Positions 46,720 through 56,949 of a stretch of 64,000 nt of DNA are shown one piece after another (the stretch's first letter is position 1; each line of letters begins with the position of its first letter). The DNA comes from Saposhnikovia divaricata (taxonomy: Eukaryota > Streptophyta > Magnoliopsida > Apiales > Apiaceae), in the NCBI GenBank assembly GCA_036435485.1, contig CM071596.1, forward strand, positions 139,525,001 to 139,589,000, given 5' to 3'. The notes below the pieces were generated by a model. It had not been told where the DNA came from. It searched no databases and saw nothing but the letters and a program-made list of their open reading frames with translations. A program made the translations under genes and the position numbers.

Positions 46720-47827
46720 TGTTGGGACAATCAGATCTTGGCACTGCGATTTTTGATACAATACATTAACGAGTACGAATAGAAAAGTCACCTTGTTAAC
46801 GGTTGATTCCACGCTCTTCTATTGTATTCCCAAATTCCCTTGAGCGAAGTGTGGCCTTCGTCTTCTCAAGTTATCCTCTCTTCTTGCTCCTTGGTGGCTA
46901 CAATATTTTTTCGACCAGCCCCCAGCAAGAAGAGAATAGGAATATATATAGGCTACAATAGGGATCATGGACAATTAGGTTGGGCCTTCTAATTACATCT
47001 TGAGCCTAGCCCAATGTAATTAAATATTAATTCAATCCACTAAAGAATTAATATTTGCACTACCTTTCCTAATACCGTAATTTAATTAATTAATTCGGTT
47101 CCAATATTATTTGCTTATTAAATTCCCCATGTTTAAAATATCGCATGTCCATTAATTAAATAAATTACTGATAATTCATTTAATTAATATCTTTTATCCT
47201 TGATCATCCACTCAACCTTTATTTAATTATGCCGGAATAAATCCACCTGCAGGGTTTCACATAATTAAATCTTTTTGAGCTTTCAAGGGGACATCATTAA
47301 CCCGAATATTATCAGGACATGGATTCCTTCAATAAATAATATTCACCATATATATTATTCCATCACCCAAAATATAATGATATAATTCACAAGAATTATT
47401 TCATATATAAATCAAAGCATGTAAATAATATATACGTGTCAATTATTATTTCCGGATTAAGAACCTAAGCATTAATAATAACATAGAATCTTAGTTCACC
47501 TTCTTAATCAGTATTAGGGAACAATTCTAAATTTGATCCTGTTCAATATACACAAAGTATACTAGTATTATTTATTAGTCAATATAAACTAATCTAAATA
47601 ATACTACAGCCATTCCAGTGGTTTGTCTAACTCCACCTGTGCTGTGAACCTTATTATATTATATAAACCGTATTTAATAATATAATATTCTGTATCCCAT
47701 TTGATACTAGATTATTCACAATATATATAATATTTAGACAACATGTAAACATTTAAATGATTCTCAATTAAACCGGCCAGAAATAAATGTAAATACTTCA
47801 AATAAATATTTTCAGTATACACCAACA
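46720..47827 (-). mobile_element. 5' LTR of copia G
   Basis: 1,108 bases; see the partner at 39904. Ends at the target duplication ccttg. Confidence 0.95.
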
Positions 47828-48283
47828 CCTTGAGTGGTTCACATGGCTTACTTGGTTACCAGGGCATGTATGGAACCCTGTTCGGCATACATGGTTCCCT
47901 TCATTACTTGGGCTTGTGTGGTACCCTGATTGGCACACTTGGATCCCTTCAACACCAGACATGTATGGAACCTTGAGTGGTTCACATGACTTACTTGGTT
48001 ACCAGGGCATGTATGGAACCCTGTTCGGCATACATGGTTCCCTTCATTACTTGGGCTTGTGTGGTACCCTGATTGGCACACTTGGATCCCTTCAACACCA
48101 GACATGTATGGAACCTTGAGTGGTTCACATGGCTTACTTGGTTACCAGGGCATGTATGGAACCCTGTTCGGCATACATGGTTCCCTTCATTATTTGGGCT
48201 CGTGTGGTACCCTGACCGGCACACTTGGATCCCTTCAATATCAGACATGTGCGTAACCTTGAGTGGTTCACATGGCTTGCTTA
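47828..48283 (+). repeat. 143-bp tandem repeat of F, right part
   Basis: Units start at 47828, 47971, 48114 and 48257 (period 143); the last breaks off after about 27 bases. With the left part, about five full units existed before G inserted. Downstream, to about 48420, weakly similar words (catatacgga, cttacatgga) suggest decayed monomers. Confidence 0.93.
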
Positions 48284-49301
48284 ATCGATAGTCATATACG
48301 GAATCATGACTGACATACATTGATCATTCAATCATCAACCTATGTGGCTACGAGAGTTAACCCATATGGATTACCGAATGCCTTACCAATGTAGCCTTGC
48401 AGGAATGGCTTACATGGAATTCTCACAAATGATTCATTGAAATAAGCTAGTGATCCCGGAACAAAGGCTTCCAGGCTAAGCCGAGAGGTCACCCCGGGCT
48501 ACCAAACAGGGTTACCACCTGAGGCTTCCGAGGCCAGGTTCCCGTCTTTGGGGCTTCCAGACACTATAGGGTTACCGGGCGGTACCCCCACACCCGGAGT
48601 AACAGTTTCACGGACCAAGGTACGAGTAGTACATCATTACTGTGGCTACCTATCCAGGTATGTGTTGCCACAACTACTCAAGTGCACTTTCTTATTACGT
48701 TACCGTTCTATCATCCAATTCTCGAAGCATGATTTATCATTCATTTCATTTAATCAACATACATATGGCATATATCCTCTAAATATTTGTATAAACTAAT
48801 TCTAGGATCAATGTCCAGAGTCGTATTACCCATTAGAATCCAATAGTGACATTCAGTTACGAATTGCCTTAAGTTATAGTGTTACCCTTCTTACTTACCA
48901 AATTAATACCTTAGAATACGAATAAGTTTGAGGTATAAATTCCCAGAACTATCGATTACGAATTAGTGTTCGTCGGGTAGTCAGTAAATAATTAACATAC
49001 CACTAAGTTAGAAACATGCACTGGACGTATCCATCTGAACCGAACTACTTGTATTATAGTTGTGGTAGCCTGTAAGTACCCATCGCAGGACCCTCATACG
49101 AATAATATTTAGGATATAACTAGTCCTACCACGGTACCTGTACCTATCACAGAACAGTTAGATGATAAAACAAACATGCATTAATATGATAAACCAAGGT
49201 TAAAAGTACATTTGTGGAGCGTTAAGGAGCCCACCCCCTTAATTAAAGCAATAAGTTCAGAGAAACAACTAGATAAAAGTTCGGAATGGCTGAAGAGAAA
49301 G
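48284..49301 (+). other. 3' region of F between repeat array and antisense ORFs
   Basis: Non-coding. It contains the 18-base block TACCGGGCGGTACCCCCA at 48573-48590, also present in the LTR of F (32387-32404). No convincing ORF. Confidence 0.6.
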
Positions 49302-50339
49302 TCACTGAGAAACGGAAGGGTCTTTGGTAGCCTCAGAGCCAGGGGAATCCTCGACAGGGTCAACCTTTTGAGTAGAATCGCCTGGAGTAACCTCAACCAC
49401 GTGTGTGGGAGCCTCAACCCTGGTAGCCTGGGCATCTTCGATATCACCTTGTTGGACGGCTGATGGCTTGGTGACCACTTTGGCGGTGGAGACCAGGGAC
49501 TTGGCAGCCTCAGCCTTGAAACCTTCCACTTGCTTCACGGCATCCTCACCAAGAAGGGACCAGTCCAGATTTAGCATTACCTTCCAGGTAGCCTTCATGT
49601 AGTCATTGACTCCTTTAGAGAAACCAGTTTTATACCTGTACGGGAGGGCCTCTTTGAGCTTTTTCATTGAAGCCTGAAGCGTACCAACCTGCAGCTTTAA
49701 CTCATCGTTTACAGCATCATGGGCTGCTTTCAACTCTTCTTTTCCTCTCTCCCAGTCGAAAGCCACTTTACTCAGCCTGTCTTTCTCCTTAGACAGCGTA
49801 GAAACATCACCCTTCATCTTCTTGACGGCATCCAAAAGCTTCTTCTTCTCTTCCTCTATAACCTGCATGTCAACCTTCAATTGTTTCATCTCTTCACGAA
49901 GCCGCATGTCACCCCGGGTGGCCAGGGCAAGCTGATTGGAAAGCCTAAGCTGATGGAAGAAACTCTCACCCGCTGAGAACAGCATAGACCTTGCAGCATC
50001 GGAAGTCTTTTGTTTAACCCATCCTGTTATCGTTTCTAGGGGTATCTGCCCACCGCACATCTGATGAAACTGCTCCGCATCGCCCATGGGGGTACCCTGT
50101 TGAGACACCTTAGCTTTCTTTGAGGACCTGGTTTCAAGAGTAGACTTTGAAATCCCGGCAACCTGAGAGAGTCTTCGCTTTTCAGCAGCGGAAAGCTCAG
50201 TCTTGACGGACAGAGAAGCGGGGAACCGAGAAACCGGAGTGGCAGCAATAGGGGTCTCCAACATAGTCAACTCATCTTCGGGAAATAAATCCTCATACTT
50301 GTCAGAGGGCTTGATAAAGGACGGCACAGATCCTGACAT
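49302..50339 (-). CDS. Antisense ORF of F, C-terminal coiled-coil part
   Basis: 345 codons, intact, on the strand opposite to gag-pol of F. It begins MSGSVPSFIKPSDKYEDLFP. The middle (about residues 125-225) is strongly charged with heptad-like spacing (QVIEEEKKKLLDAVKKMKGD), predicting a coiled coil; a conserved-looking segment PYRYKTGFSKGVNDYMKATW follows. The sequence just upstream on the minus strand, CATCGTTTCAG|G (junction 50342/50341), is a good splice acceptor, so this is probably the 3' exon of the ORF at 50512-51912. Tat elements are known to carry antisense ORFs of unknown function. Confidence 0.7.
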   Translation of the reverse strand: MSGSVPSFIKPSDKYEDLFPEDELTMLETPIAATPVSRFPASLSVKTELSAAEKRRLSQVAGISKSTLETRSSKKAKVSQQGTPMGDAEQFHQMCGGQIPLETITGWVKQKTSDAARSMLFSAGESFFHQLRLSNQLALATRGDMRLREEMKQLKVDMQVIEEEKKKLLDAVKKMKGDVSTLSKEKDRLSKVAFDWERGKEELKAAHDAVNDELKLQVGTLQASMKKLKEALPYRYKTGFSKGVNDYMKATWKVMLNLDWSLLGEDAVKQVEGFKAEAAKSLVSTAKVVTKPSAVQQGDIEDAQATRVEAPTHVVEVTPGDSTQKVDPVEDSPGSEATKDPSVSQ

Positions 50340-50511
50340 ACCTGAAACGATGAAACATGAGAGATATCAGTTACCATAACATATATTTATAAGGAGAAAT
50401 TTCAGGCTACCGATAATTCTAACAGATCCAGACTTCTGGACATAGATGAATACATGAGTATGAGAAAAGCAATAAATACAACACAGTTTGGAAGCATATA
50501 CATAAAAAAAT

Positions 50512-51912
50512 CTATAGAAATGCTAATATCAGTAAGTATCTATGAACAAACAGATATGACGTATTGGGTGGCAATGTGTGTGTAAATAGGAGGCATAGGG
50601 AGCGGCAGCCCAGGATACCGGAAGGGTAGCCGGTGGAAGCCCCATCTTTCCTCTCACGCTTCTTGGTACCTAGAGGCTTAGTCTCTCTTTCCAACTTATC
50701 CTCAACCTCCATCTCGTGAGCAGGAGATGGGGGAGCCACATGTCTTGAGAAACCTAATCTCATCAGAGTCTCCGGGATCAACAAACTTTCCCCGTCTCTC
50801 AACGAGCCTGCCAACTTCATGATTTTCCTAGCCCTTTTTTCTTCAATCCCCTGCAGGGATGTTTGTGCTGGGATTCCTAAACAATACAACAAGAAAAATG
50901 GAGGTTGAATCAAAAAGAAGAAGGTGTTTCGACTGGTGCTACCAGTAGTGTGAAGGGATACCGAATGCTTACCCGGAGTCAGGTTCCATTCCTTTCTCAC
51001 CTCCTCACAATCGTAGCAATATAAAAACATTTCTAGCCAGTCATACATCCCCCGTTTGTTTCCCTTTTTACACTTACCTTGTCTATTGTTCCAGGAAGTA
51101 AGATAGAAAATACCCACCTTCCTTCCCACATCTTTCAGTTGATAGAAATATCCGAGCTCTCTAGCCGTAAGGGGAACAGAGAAGGTTTGGTCGTAAAGAA
51201 TATACATGCAAGCTGCCACCCTAAAGGAGTTAGGAGACAACTGCATTGGAGGAATATTATAGAAGTTTAACACATCAGTGAAAAATGGGTGCAGTGGCAG
51301 AGAAAACCCTAACTTGAAAAAAGATGCAGATAACACTGCGTTTGGTATGGATTGATCAGGCTCAAAGTTGTTAAATCTATGACACCTCTCACCCCCACTG
51401 GGAATCACCAGATTACATCCCGGGTTGCATAGCTCCCGTAACCTTTCAAGTCTATCCACATTCATGGAGGAATCCATGTCTTCGCAGGAGGGAACGAAGC
51501 TTACCGGAACGTGAAGCTTCCGTTCCACTTGTACTATCATCCCCACTGCGATTTGTTCCTTATCACCTATCGAATCCTTATCGGTAGAGGACATATCCGT
51601 TGATCCCTCTTCCTCATCGGTATTAGAGCTTAGAACAACTCTATCGGGATGCCCCTCAACATGAATTGACGAACCAGCCTCCACGGAAGGTTTGGGGTAC
51701 CGGCTAACAATCTCAGCCTCGGGAGGGTCAATGACTTCCACCCGAGAGCGAGTTCTTGAACTAACAGACGGTCTAGACTGTAAAATGGGTTGAGAGATGA
51801 GCAAGTCACTTATGTGGGTGGACCAAGTGTCAGAGGGCTCCCCGGAGATGGGAGACACGTTTCCCGATTGCAATGAGGAACCCCCTGATACAGATGAAGA
51901 CGACATCTGCAA
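50512..51912 (-). CDS. Antisense ORF of F, transposase_28-like domain
   Basis: 466 codons, intact, antisense to F. Ser-rich and acidic N-terminus, then a domain around residues 205-250 with LPLHPFFTDVLNFYNIPP, QLSPNSFRVAACMYILY and LTARELGYFYQL. This pattern matches my knowledge of PF04195, the 'putative gypsy type transposon' domain found in antisense ORFs of Tat/Retand elements. A likely in-frame intron of 96 bases lies at 50877-50972 (CCGG|GTAAGC donor, T-rich tract, TTGTTTAG|G acceptor); skipping it removes a Phe-rich insert atypical of the rest. The 3' end of this frame (about 50512-50620) also looks intronic, so the real protein probably joins the ORF at 49302-50339. Function unknown. 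Confidence 0.72.
   Translation of the reverse strand: MQMSSSSVSGGSSLQSGNVSPISGEPSDTWSTHISDLLISQPILQSRPSVSSRTRSRVEVIDPPEAEIVSRYPKPSVEAGSSIHVEGHPDRVVLSSNTDEEEGSTDMSSTDKDSIGDKEQIAVGMIVQVERKLHVPVSFVPSCEDMDSSMNVDRLERLRELCNPGCNLVIPSGGERCHRFNNFEPDQSIPNAVLSASFFKLGFSLPLHPFFTDVLNFYNIPPMQLSPNSFRVAACMYILYDQTFSVPLTARELGYFYQLKDVGRKVGIFYLTSWNNRQGKCKKGNKRGMYDWLEMFLYCYDCEEVRKEWNLTPGKHSVSLHTTGSTSRNTFFFLIQPPFFLLYCLGIPAQTSLQGIEEKRARKIMKLAGSLRDGESLLIPETLMRLGFSRHVAPPSPAHEMEVEDKLERETKPLGTKKRERKDGASTGYPSGILGCRSLCLLFTHTLPPNTSYLFVHRYLLILAFL
50877..50972 (-). other. Predicted intron in antisense ORF of F
   Basis: The minus strand has a GTAAGC donor at 50972-50967 and a TTGTTTAG acceptor ending at 50877 after a T-rich stretch; length 96, a multiple of three, without stops. 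Both sites fit plant consensus. Confidence 0.6.
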
Positions 51913-53177
51913 CCACAGGATGCAGGTTAGGTGAAAGATTTGGAATTAGGAAGTTTAAGTTGAAGAAATTAAAGGTCTCAAATAATTATCCTAGGAGTAC
52001 ACTGTGAACGAAGGGACTACCGGTTCACATTAAAAGTAAGCCAAGGCTCGGGGGGTGGCCACTAATAGATCAACCCAACGAGATTGTGCTAAGGCTACTC
52101 AATCAAGAAAAATAAGGGGAGCATGCCTAAAGAACTATAAGGCTATCCAAAACAACGAATTTGAAATATTTACTTGACAAGACAGATTAAAGTAAATAAA
52201 TTTCATTAGAGACATATATCAAACATGTTATAAGCATGTCAAAGAACAATTACGGGGGAAGCCGGAGGGGGTTTCACCCCAGCCTCTCGGTATACACACA
52301 GAAGACAGAGGTTCACACATGCAACCACGAATCAGAAGAAGCGTAAACAGATCTGTCCGAAGAAAGGTTCAACAGTAGAGAAGTATAACAAGAATCAACA
52401 AACGGATATGAAAAACTTAGGCGAATCAAAACGAATGGCGTGCAATGTCCCCTAGAAAATAGAATTTACTATCGATTCAAGGATATGCGTTCACATGTGC
52501 ATATAGATGTGCGAAAGCATAGTCTGGTGTGTGCATAGCAATCATACATAAAACCGCAAACTTTGCTTATAAACGGGTCAAGAAAGTCAGAGGCATACCT
52601 GGATAGAGATAAAGAGAAAGGTGTGAAAACACTTTAGCCTTCACCGGAAGCCTCGTCGGAAACCTTTGGAACCCTTGCCTGCTTAAGAGAGTGTGGTGTG
52701 TAAAAATGAAAAGAAAAGTGAAAAGATTAAAACATATGGATATATACAAACACAGAGCAAAGAGGCGTGTCCCTCTAGTCAATTGACTTGGCACAGAAAA
52801 CGAGACAGGCAGGAAGCTCACACGTGGGAAAATGGACCGTCTATGTTCATCTTGAAAGGAAATGGTAGAGTCCGAGAACAACTACCTCATTTTTTCAATT
52901 ATCCTTTTTAATTTCCTAGGGATAAAGGTAATTAAATACTTAACGAATAAATCATAAGGGTTCCCGCTTGACGATTAATTCTAATTCGAGCTTCCATAGC
53001 ACAATAACAGGAGTTACCAATTATTAGAATCATTATTAACCCCAAATTCTATGATTAAGAATTTTCAGTATTGACATTTCATATGATGACGATGATCTGG
53101 CAAGATAGCAAAAAGATGAACTTTCTTGATGACCGGTACCCTGTGATAATAGGTTCCCCTTGTACACAGTACTTCAG
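51913..53177 (+). other. 3' region of F beyond antisense ORFs
   Basis: Non-coding and likely to contain the promoter of the antisense ORF (inference). Several small ORFs lack protein-like features. Confidence 0.5.
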
Positions 53178-53193
53178 GGAACCGGGGGGTAGT
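53178..53193 (+). other. Polypurine tract of gypsy F
   Basis: GGGAACCGGGGGGTAGT directly before the 3' LTR. Confidence 0.8.
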
Positions 53194-54144
53194 TGTTGTG
53201 ACCAAAATCTCGCATGGGTTAGATTTAGGCCCACTAGAGGATTAGGGTTCAGATCCATGAAGAGAATGAGTAATCTGTCAGGTTTCCGGAGGCCTACGGT
53301 AGCCCTAAGGGTTACCATGTACACTGCAGCACGGGAACGCATGACTAAGGGTCTCAAGGTATCCCCTCGAGGATAAACTATAACTATTATCAGTCATCCA
53401 GTGGAGCTTCCAAAGTAGCTTCCGTGGTAGGGGTTACCGGAGGGGGTACCGGAGCCAGGCTACCGGGCGGTACCCCCAGCTTCCGCCGGAAGCCTGATTA
53501 GGCTGCCAATACAGATAAGGCACGCCTCCTATTTTTTAGGAACACGTTTATATCATCTAAAAACACTCTCAAACAGATAAACATTCAGTTATTTGAGGAT
53601 ATATGTCATATATACTTGATAAATGATACAAAATCATGATAAATACAAGAGATAATCATTCTATGTTACCTAAACTGCTTGGTAACCTGATTATACACAT
53701 CATACTCGATTATTATTAGAAATAACAGTCATTATCCCACTTGAGAGAGGATAACTCATCATAAACAAATGATCATATCCTTCAAGAACTACATTCGGGC
53801 TTGATCCACTATAAATAGTGGTATGTAGGCAGTTTACGGGATCTTCTTCGACACTTACACTCCTTGAGTAGCTAGAGCACGTGCACTCTTGTGTGACATA
53901 GTCAAATTAGGGTTCTTGGCTGGCCAACATTTGGTCCTTGAGCTCTCATCCCGTAGATTCAGTCCGATCCTTCCGAGGAACCACATCCCGTGTTCTTCGG
54001 TAACCCTAGTCGTGAGCCTTCCCGGGCGGCTAGCTATTGATCTTCAACCACGAGCCTTTCTGGGTGGTTGGACGATTCCTTGTTAACTGGCGCTATTCCA
54101 GCACGAGGCCTCATAATCTGTTGTGCTAAATTCCTCCCACAACA
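53194..54144 (+). mobile_element. 3' LTR of gypsy F
   Basis: 951 bases, 12 differences from the 5' LTR. Contains the perfect palindrome CCACTATAAATAGTGG at 53806-53821 around its TATA box. Confidence 0.93.
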
Positions 54145-55658
54145 ATCACCTTATTCAACTCTCTGTAGTCTATACATAATCTCATACTACCATCCTTCTT
54201 TTTCACGAATAACACCGGGGCTCCCCACGGTGACACACTAGGTCTTATCATCCCTTTATCCAACAACTCCTGTAACCGAGTGGCCAGTTCTTTCATCTCC
54301 ACTGGGGCTACCCGATACGGGGATTTCGAAATTGGGGCCGTACCAGGAACTAAGTCTATAGCGAACTCGATGTCTCTATCAGGTGGTAGTCCGGGAAGAT
54401 CATCCGGAAATACGTCCGCGAACTCATTAACGACAGGGATTTCCTGTAGGTTTGGTGCCTCCTTCTTGGTATCCTTCACATAGGCCAAATAGGCTTCGCA
54501 TCCTTTACGCAACAGCTTCTTAGTTTGAATCATAGTCAAGAACTTTTGGTTTTGCCGTTTTCCACTAAACACTACTTCCTCGTCCCCTGGCAGTCTCAAA
54601 CTTACTTTCTTCTTTACACAATCAATCTGGGCTCCGTGGGTTGTTAACCAATCCATACCCACTATTACGTCAAACTCTCCTAGTTTAAAAGGTATTAAAT
54701 CTACCCGAAAGTGTCGCCCTCTTATTTCTAGGTCACAACCTGGACATACTTGACTAACAGGGATAATTTCATGATTAGCTATCTCTACTTGCAGTCTGTC
54801 TTTCAATGGTTCAGCCTTAAGGCCTAACTGACATACAAAATCTAGAGATATGAAAGACTTGGTAGCTCCCGAATCAAATAAAACATTTGCCTTAACTGAG
54901 TTGAGTAGTAGGGTACCTGCAATCACATCCGTGTTCCTCACGGCATCTTGCACCGTCATGTTAAAAGTTCTTGCAGTAGGGGCCTTGTTAGAAGCAGTTC
55001 CACTCACTCCTGATGCAGCTGGCCCAGAGGACATACATTCCCTTATTCGGTGCCCTGGTTTCCCATACTTGAAGCAATTACCTCCGGCATTGGTGTTGTT
55101 ACTAGTTCCTCGACAGGCGTTAGCATAATGTCCCGTCAGCCCACACTTGAAACACTTCACATCCTGTAGGTTACATGCGCCCGCATGTTTCCTTCCACAT
55201 TTACTGCAATCCAGGGGTAGGGCTCGGGATGGGGTAGAGTAAGATGATCCCTGTGGTCGGACGCTCTGGCCCACACTCCAACTTTCAGCTCTCTTGGTTC
55301 CAAAGTTTCCGCTGGGTTGGGACATCGCCCCTCGCTTAAATTTGCTCGGAAAGCTCCCACCCGCAGAATTTCCCTTCCGACTATCAAACTTCCTCTTCTT
55401 TCCTTCCCCCTCCTTCTGCATCTGTTCACTCCCAGCTTCAACAATTGATGCTTTCAGTACAAGGGTGGCATAGTCTGTCAGCTCAAGAACCGCCACACGA
55501 TTCTGAATCCATTGCTTTAGCCCCAATTGAAACCTTCGGGCCCTCTTTGCCTCAGAGTTCATATATTCCGGCATAAACCTCGACAGCTCAGTAAATTTGG
55601 CCTCATACTCGGCCACCGTCATGTTACCTTGCTTTAGTTCCAAAAACTTCAACTCCAT
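54145..55658 (-). pseudogene. Gag C-terminal part, protease and RT start of gypsy E
   Basis: Same frame as the upstream gag segment but separated by a TAA. Retrotrans_gag continues (LELKQGNMTVAEYEAKF), followed by two zinc knuckles: CFKCGLTGHYANAC, and a second at residues 195-208, CFKYGKPGHRIREC, whose second Cys is Tyr. Protease is LFDSGATKSFISLDF (Asp at about 262) with IVGMDWLTTHGAQIDC. RT begins APISKSPYRVAPVEMKEL and KKDGSMRLCIDYRELNKV, and is cut at 54144 by the insertion of F; the continuation is at 32119. The last few codons before 54145 come from the LTR of F. Confidence 0.9.
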
Positions 55659-56231
55659 TTATGTCTCCATGAACCTAGGGAAGTACTTTTCCAAGAACAG
55701 CTCGCTAAACCTCTCCCAGGTCACCACACCTCTTCCTTCCGAATTCCTCTTAGCTTCCCACCAATAGTTTGCCTCACCCTTCAGGAGGTAGGTGGCGAAA
55801 ACAGTCTTCTGCTCCTCAGCGACACCTAGTATCTCGAAAGATTTTTCCATTTCCTTCAGCCAGGCTCTGACCTCAACCGGATCTGCAGTTCCTTTAAATT
55901 CTGGGGGTTTCAAGGATTTGAAATTCTGGAAGGCATTTGCATTCGTATTGCTGGGTGGTTGCTGAACCGGGGGACGGTCCAAGTTCTGCCTAAGTAGCTC
56001 CATGAATTGTTCCATAGGGCCTCCTCTTGGATGTTCCACCTCTCGGGTGTCATCACCAGCTTCTTCTTCGTCATACTCAGAGTCATCAAACAAGTTATGA
56101 TCGTTGCCCTCATCCTCACTCAGGTTCACATTCCCCCCTTCATGGTTATGGTGGCCTCCGGTCCCATGGTGGCTACCCTGGCCTTCAGAACTGACCGGGT
56201 GAGCTCGAGTGTTCATTCTTCTAGGTGGCAT
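55659..56231 (-). pseudogene. gag: Gag N-terminal part of gypsy E
   Basis: 190 codons starting MPPRRMNTRAHPVSSEG, a typical chromovirus Gag start, with an acidic His/Asn/Asp-rich segment and the first half of Retrotrans_gag (PPEFKGTADPVEVRAWL, YWWEAKRNSEG, FLEKYFP). A TAA at 55659-55661 interrupts the domain; the next codon in the same frame continues it. A single nonsense change explains the break. Confidence 0.9.
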
Positions 56232-56949
56232 GATTCTGATAATGAAACAAGAAATGGGTTAGGGTCTTCCAATTACCTGACAGCGTTTACACGGGTCAGG
56301 AAGGTATCGTTCCTCCTCATAAGGGTGGAAGTTACAAAAGTTTTAATAACCCGATGCTGGAGATAAAACGCCAAAACATTTTTGGTGAAAAATCTCAGTG
56401 GGGTGCGAAAGCATTTGCAGGAGTTTTCAAGAATTCAAAACCTCAAAATTTTTTTTTTTGAAAAATTTATTTTAAAATTTGTAGGAACATTTTTGGAATT
56501 TGTAGAGAACAATTTGAAATCTCATGTCGAAAATTTGAAACAGCATGGTTGCATTTGCGGCTTGTAGCAATTGTATATTCATAGTTGTATATCAAAACAG
56601 TAAAGCATGGCATCGGAAAGTAAGGCAGTTGAGACAATATCAAGGAAACTGAAACTAGATAAATACGGTACGAGAGTTATCACAAAGTTTGGATGTTAGA
56701 GCCTAATACATAGTTCCGATGTCAAAGTCTAGCAAAAGTGGAACAATAACAAGTACATCATCTGAATAGTCAGGGCATCACAAAAGTAGGGCTACATCCG
56801 TACATACTATCCGAAGTCACATCTACATATCTATAGGTCAGTCTACTCATGCACTGGTCAGAAAGGATACCACTGCACAAGTCAACTATCCCGCAAAATC
56901 GACACACTAATGTCATCTGAACCTAGAGGACTGAGCCATCCGTAACACA
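56232..56949 (-). other. Spacer between extra ORF and gag of E
   Basis: Non-coding, with short A/T runs near 56440-56470. Nothing else recognised. Confidence 0.6.

Larger units (their letters stand above)
39904..47827 (-). mobile_element. Ty1/copia G, young but disabled
   Basis: A 7,924-bp minus-oriented element with LTRs of 1,110 and 1,108 bases (two substitutions and a 2-bp AT indel), ends TGTTGGG...ACCAACA, and a perfect target duplication ccttg (39899-39903 and 47828-47832). It lies inside a 143-bp repeat unit of F. Gag-pol is a single frame broken by a TAG and a TGA. The copia subgroup was not assigned. Confidence 0.95.
32120..54144 (+). mobile_element. Gypsy F, Tat-type element with antisense ORFs
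   Basis: A plus-oriented 22-kb element (about 14.1 kb without copia G) with two 951-base LTRs whose ends form the inverted repeat TGTTGTG...CACAACA. Flanks are gtcac (32115-32119) and atcac (54145-54149), a target duplication with one change. Content: non-Met PBS, Gag, protease, RT, RNase H, a second archaeal-type RNase H, integrase, a long 3' region with a 143-bp tandem repeat, and two minus-strand ORFs. This set is characteristic of the Tat lineage (Retand-like). The LTRs differ at 12 of 951 positions by hand count. Confidence 0.93.

Noticed and set aside
39590..48283. Regular direct repeats resembling a CRISPR array
   Set aside because: Period 143 without unique spacers, in plant DNA inside a retrotransposon; a tandem repeat, not CRISPR.
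52567..52911. Overlapping ORFs on both strands beyond the antisense gene of F
   Set aside because: No domain, no start context, mutually antisense; chance frames.
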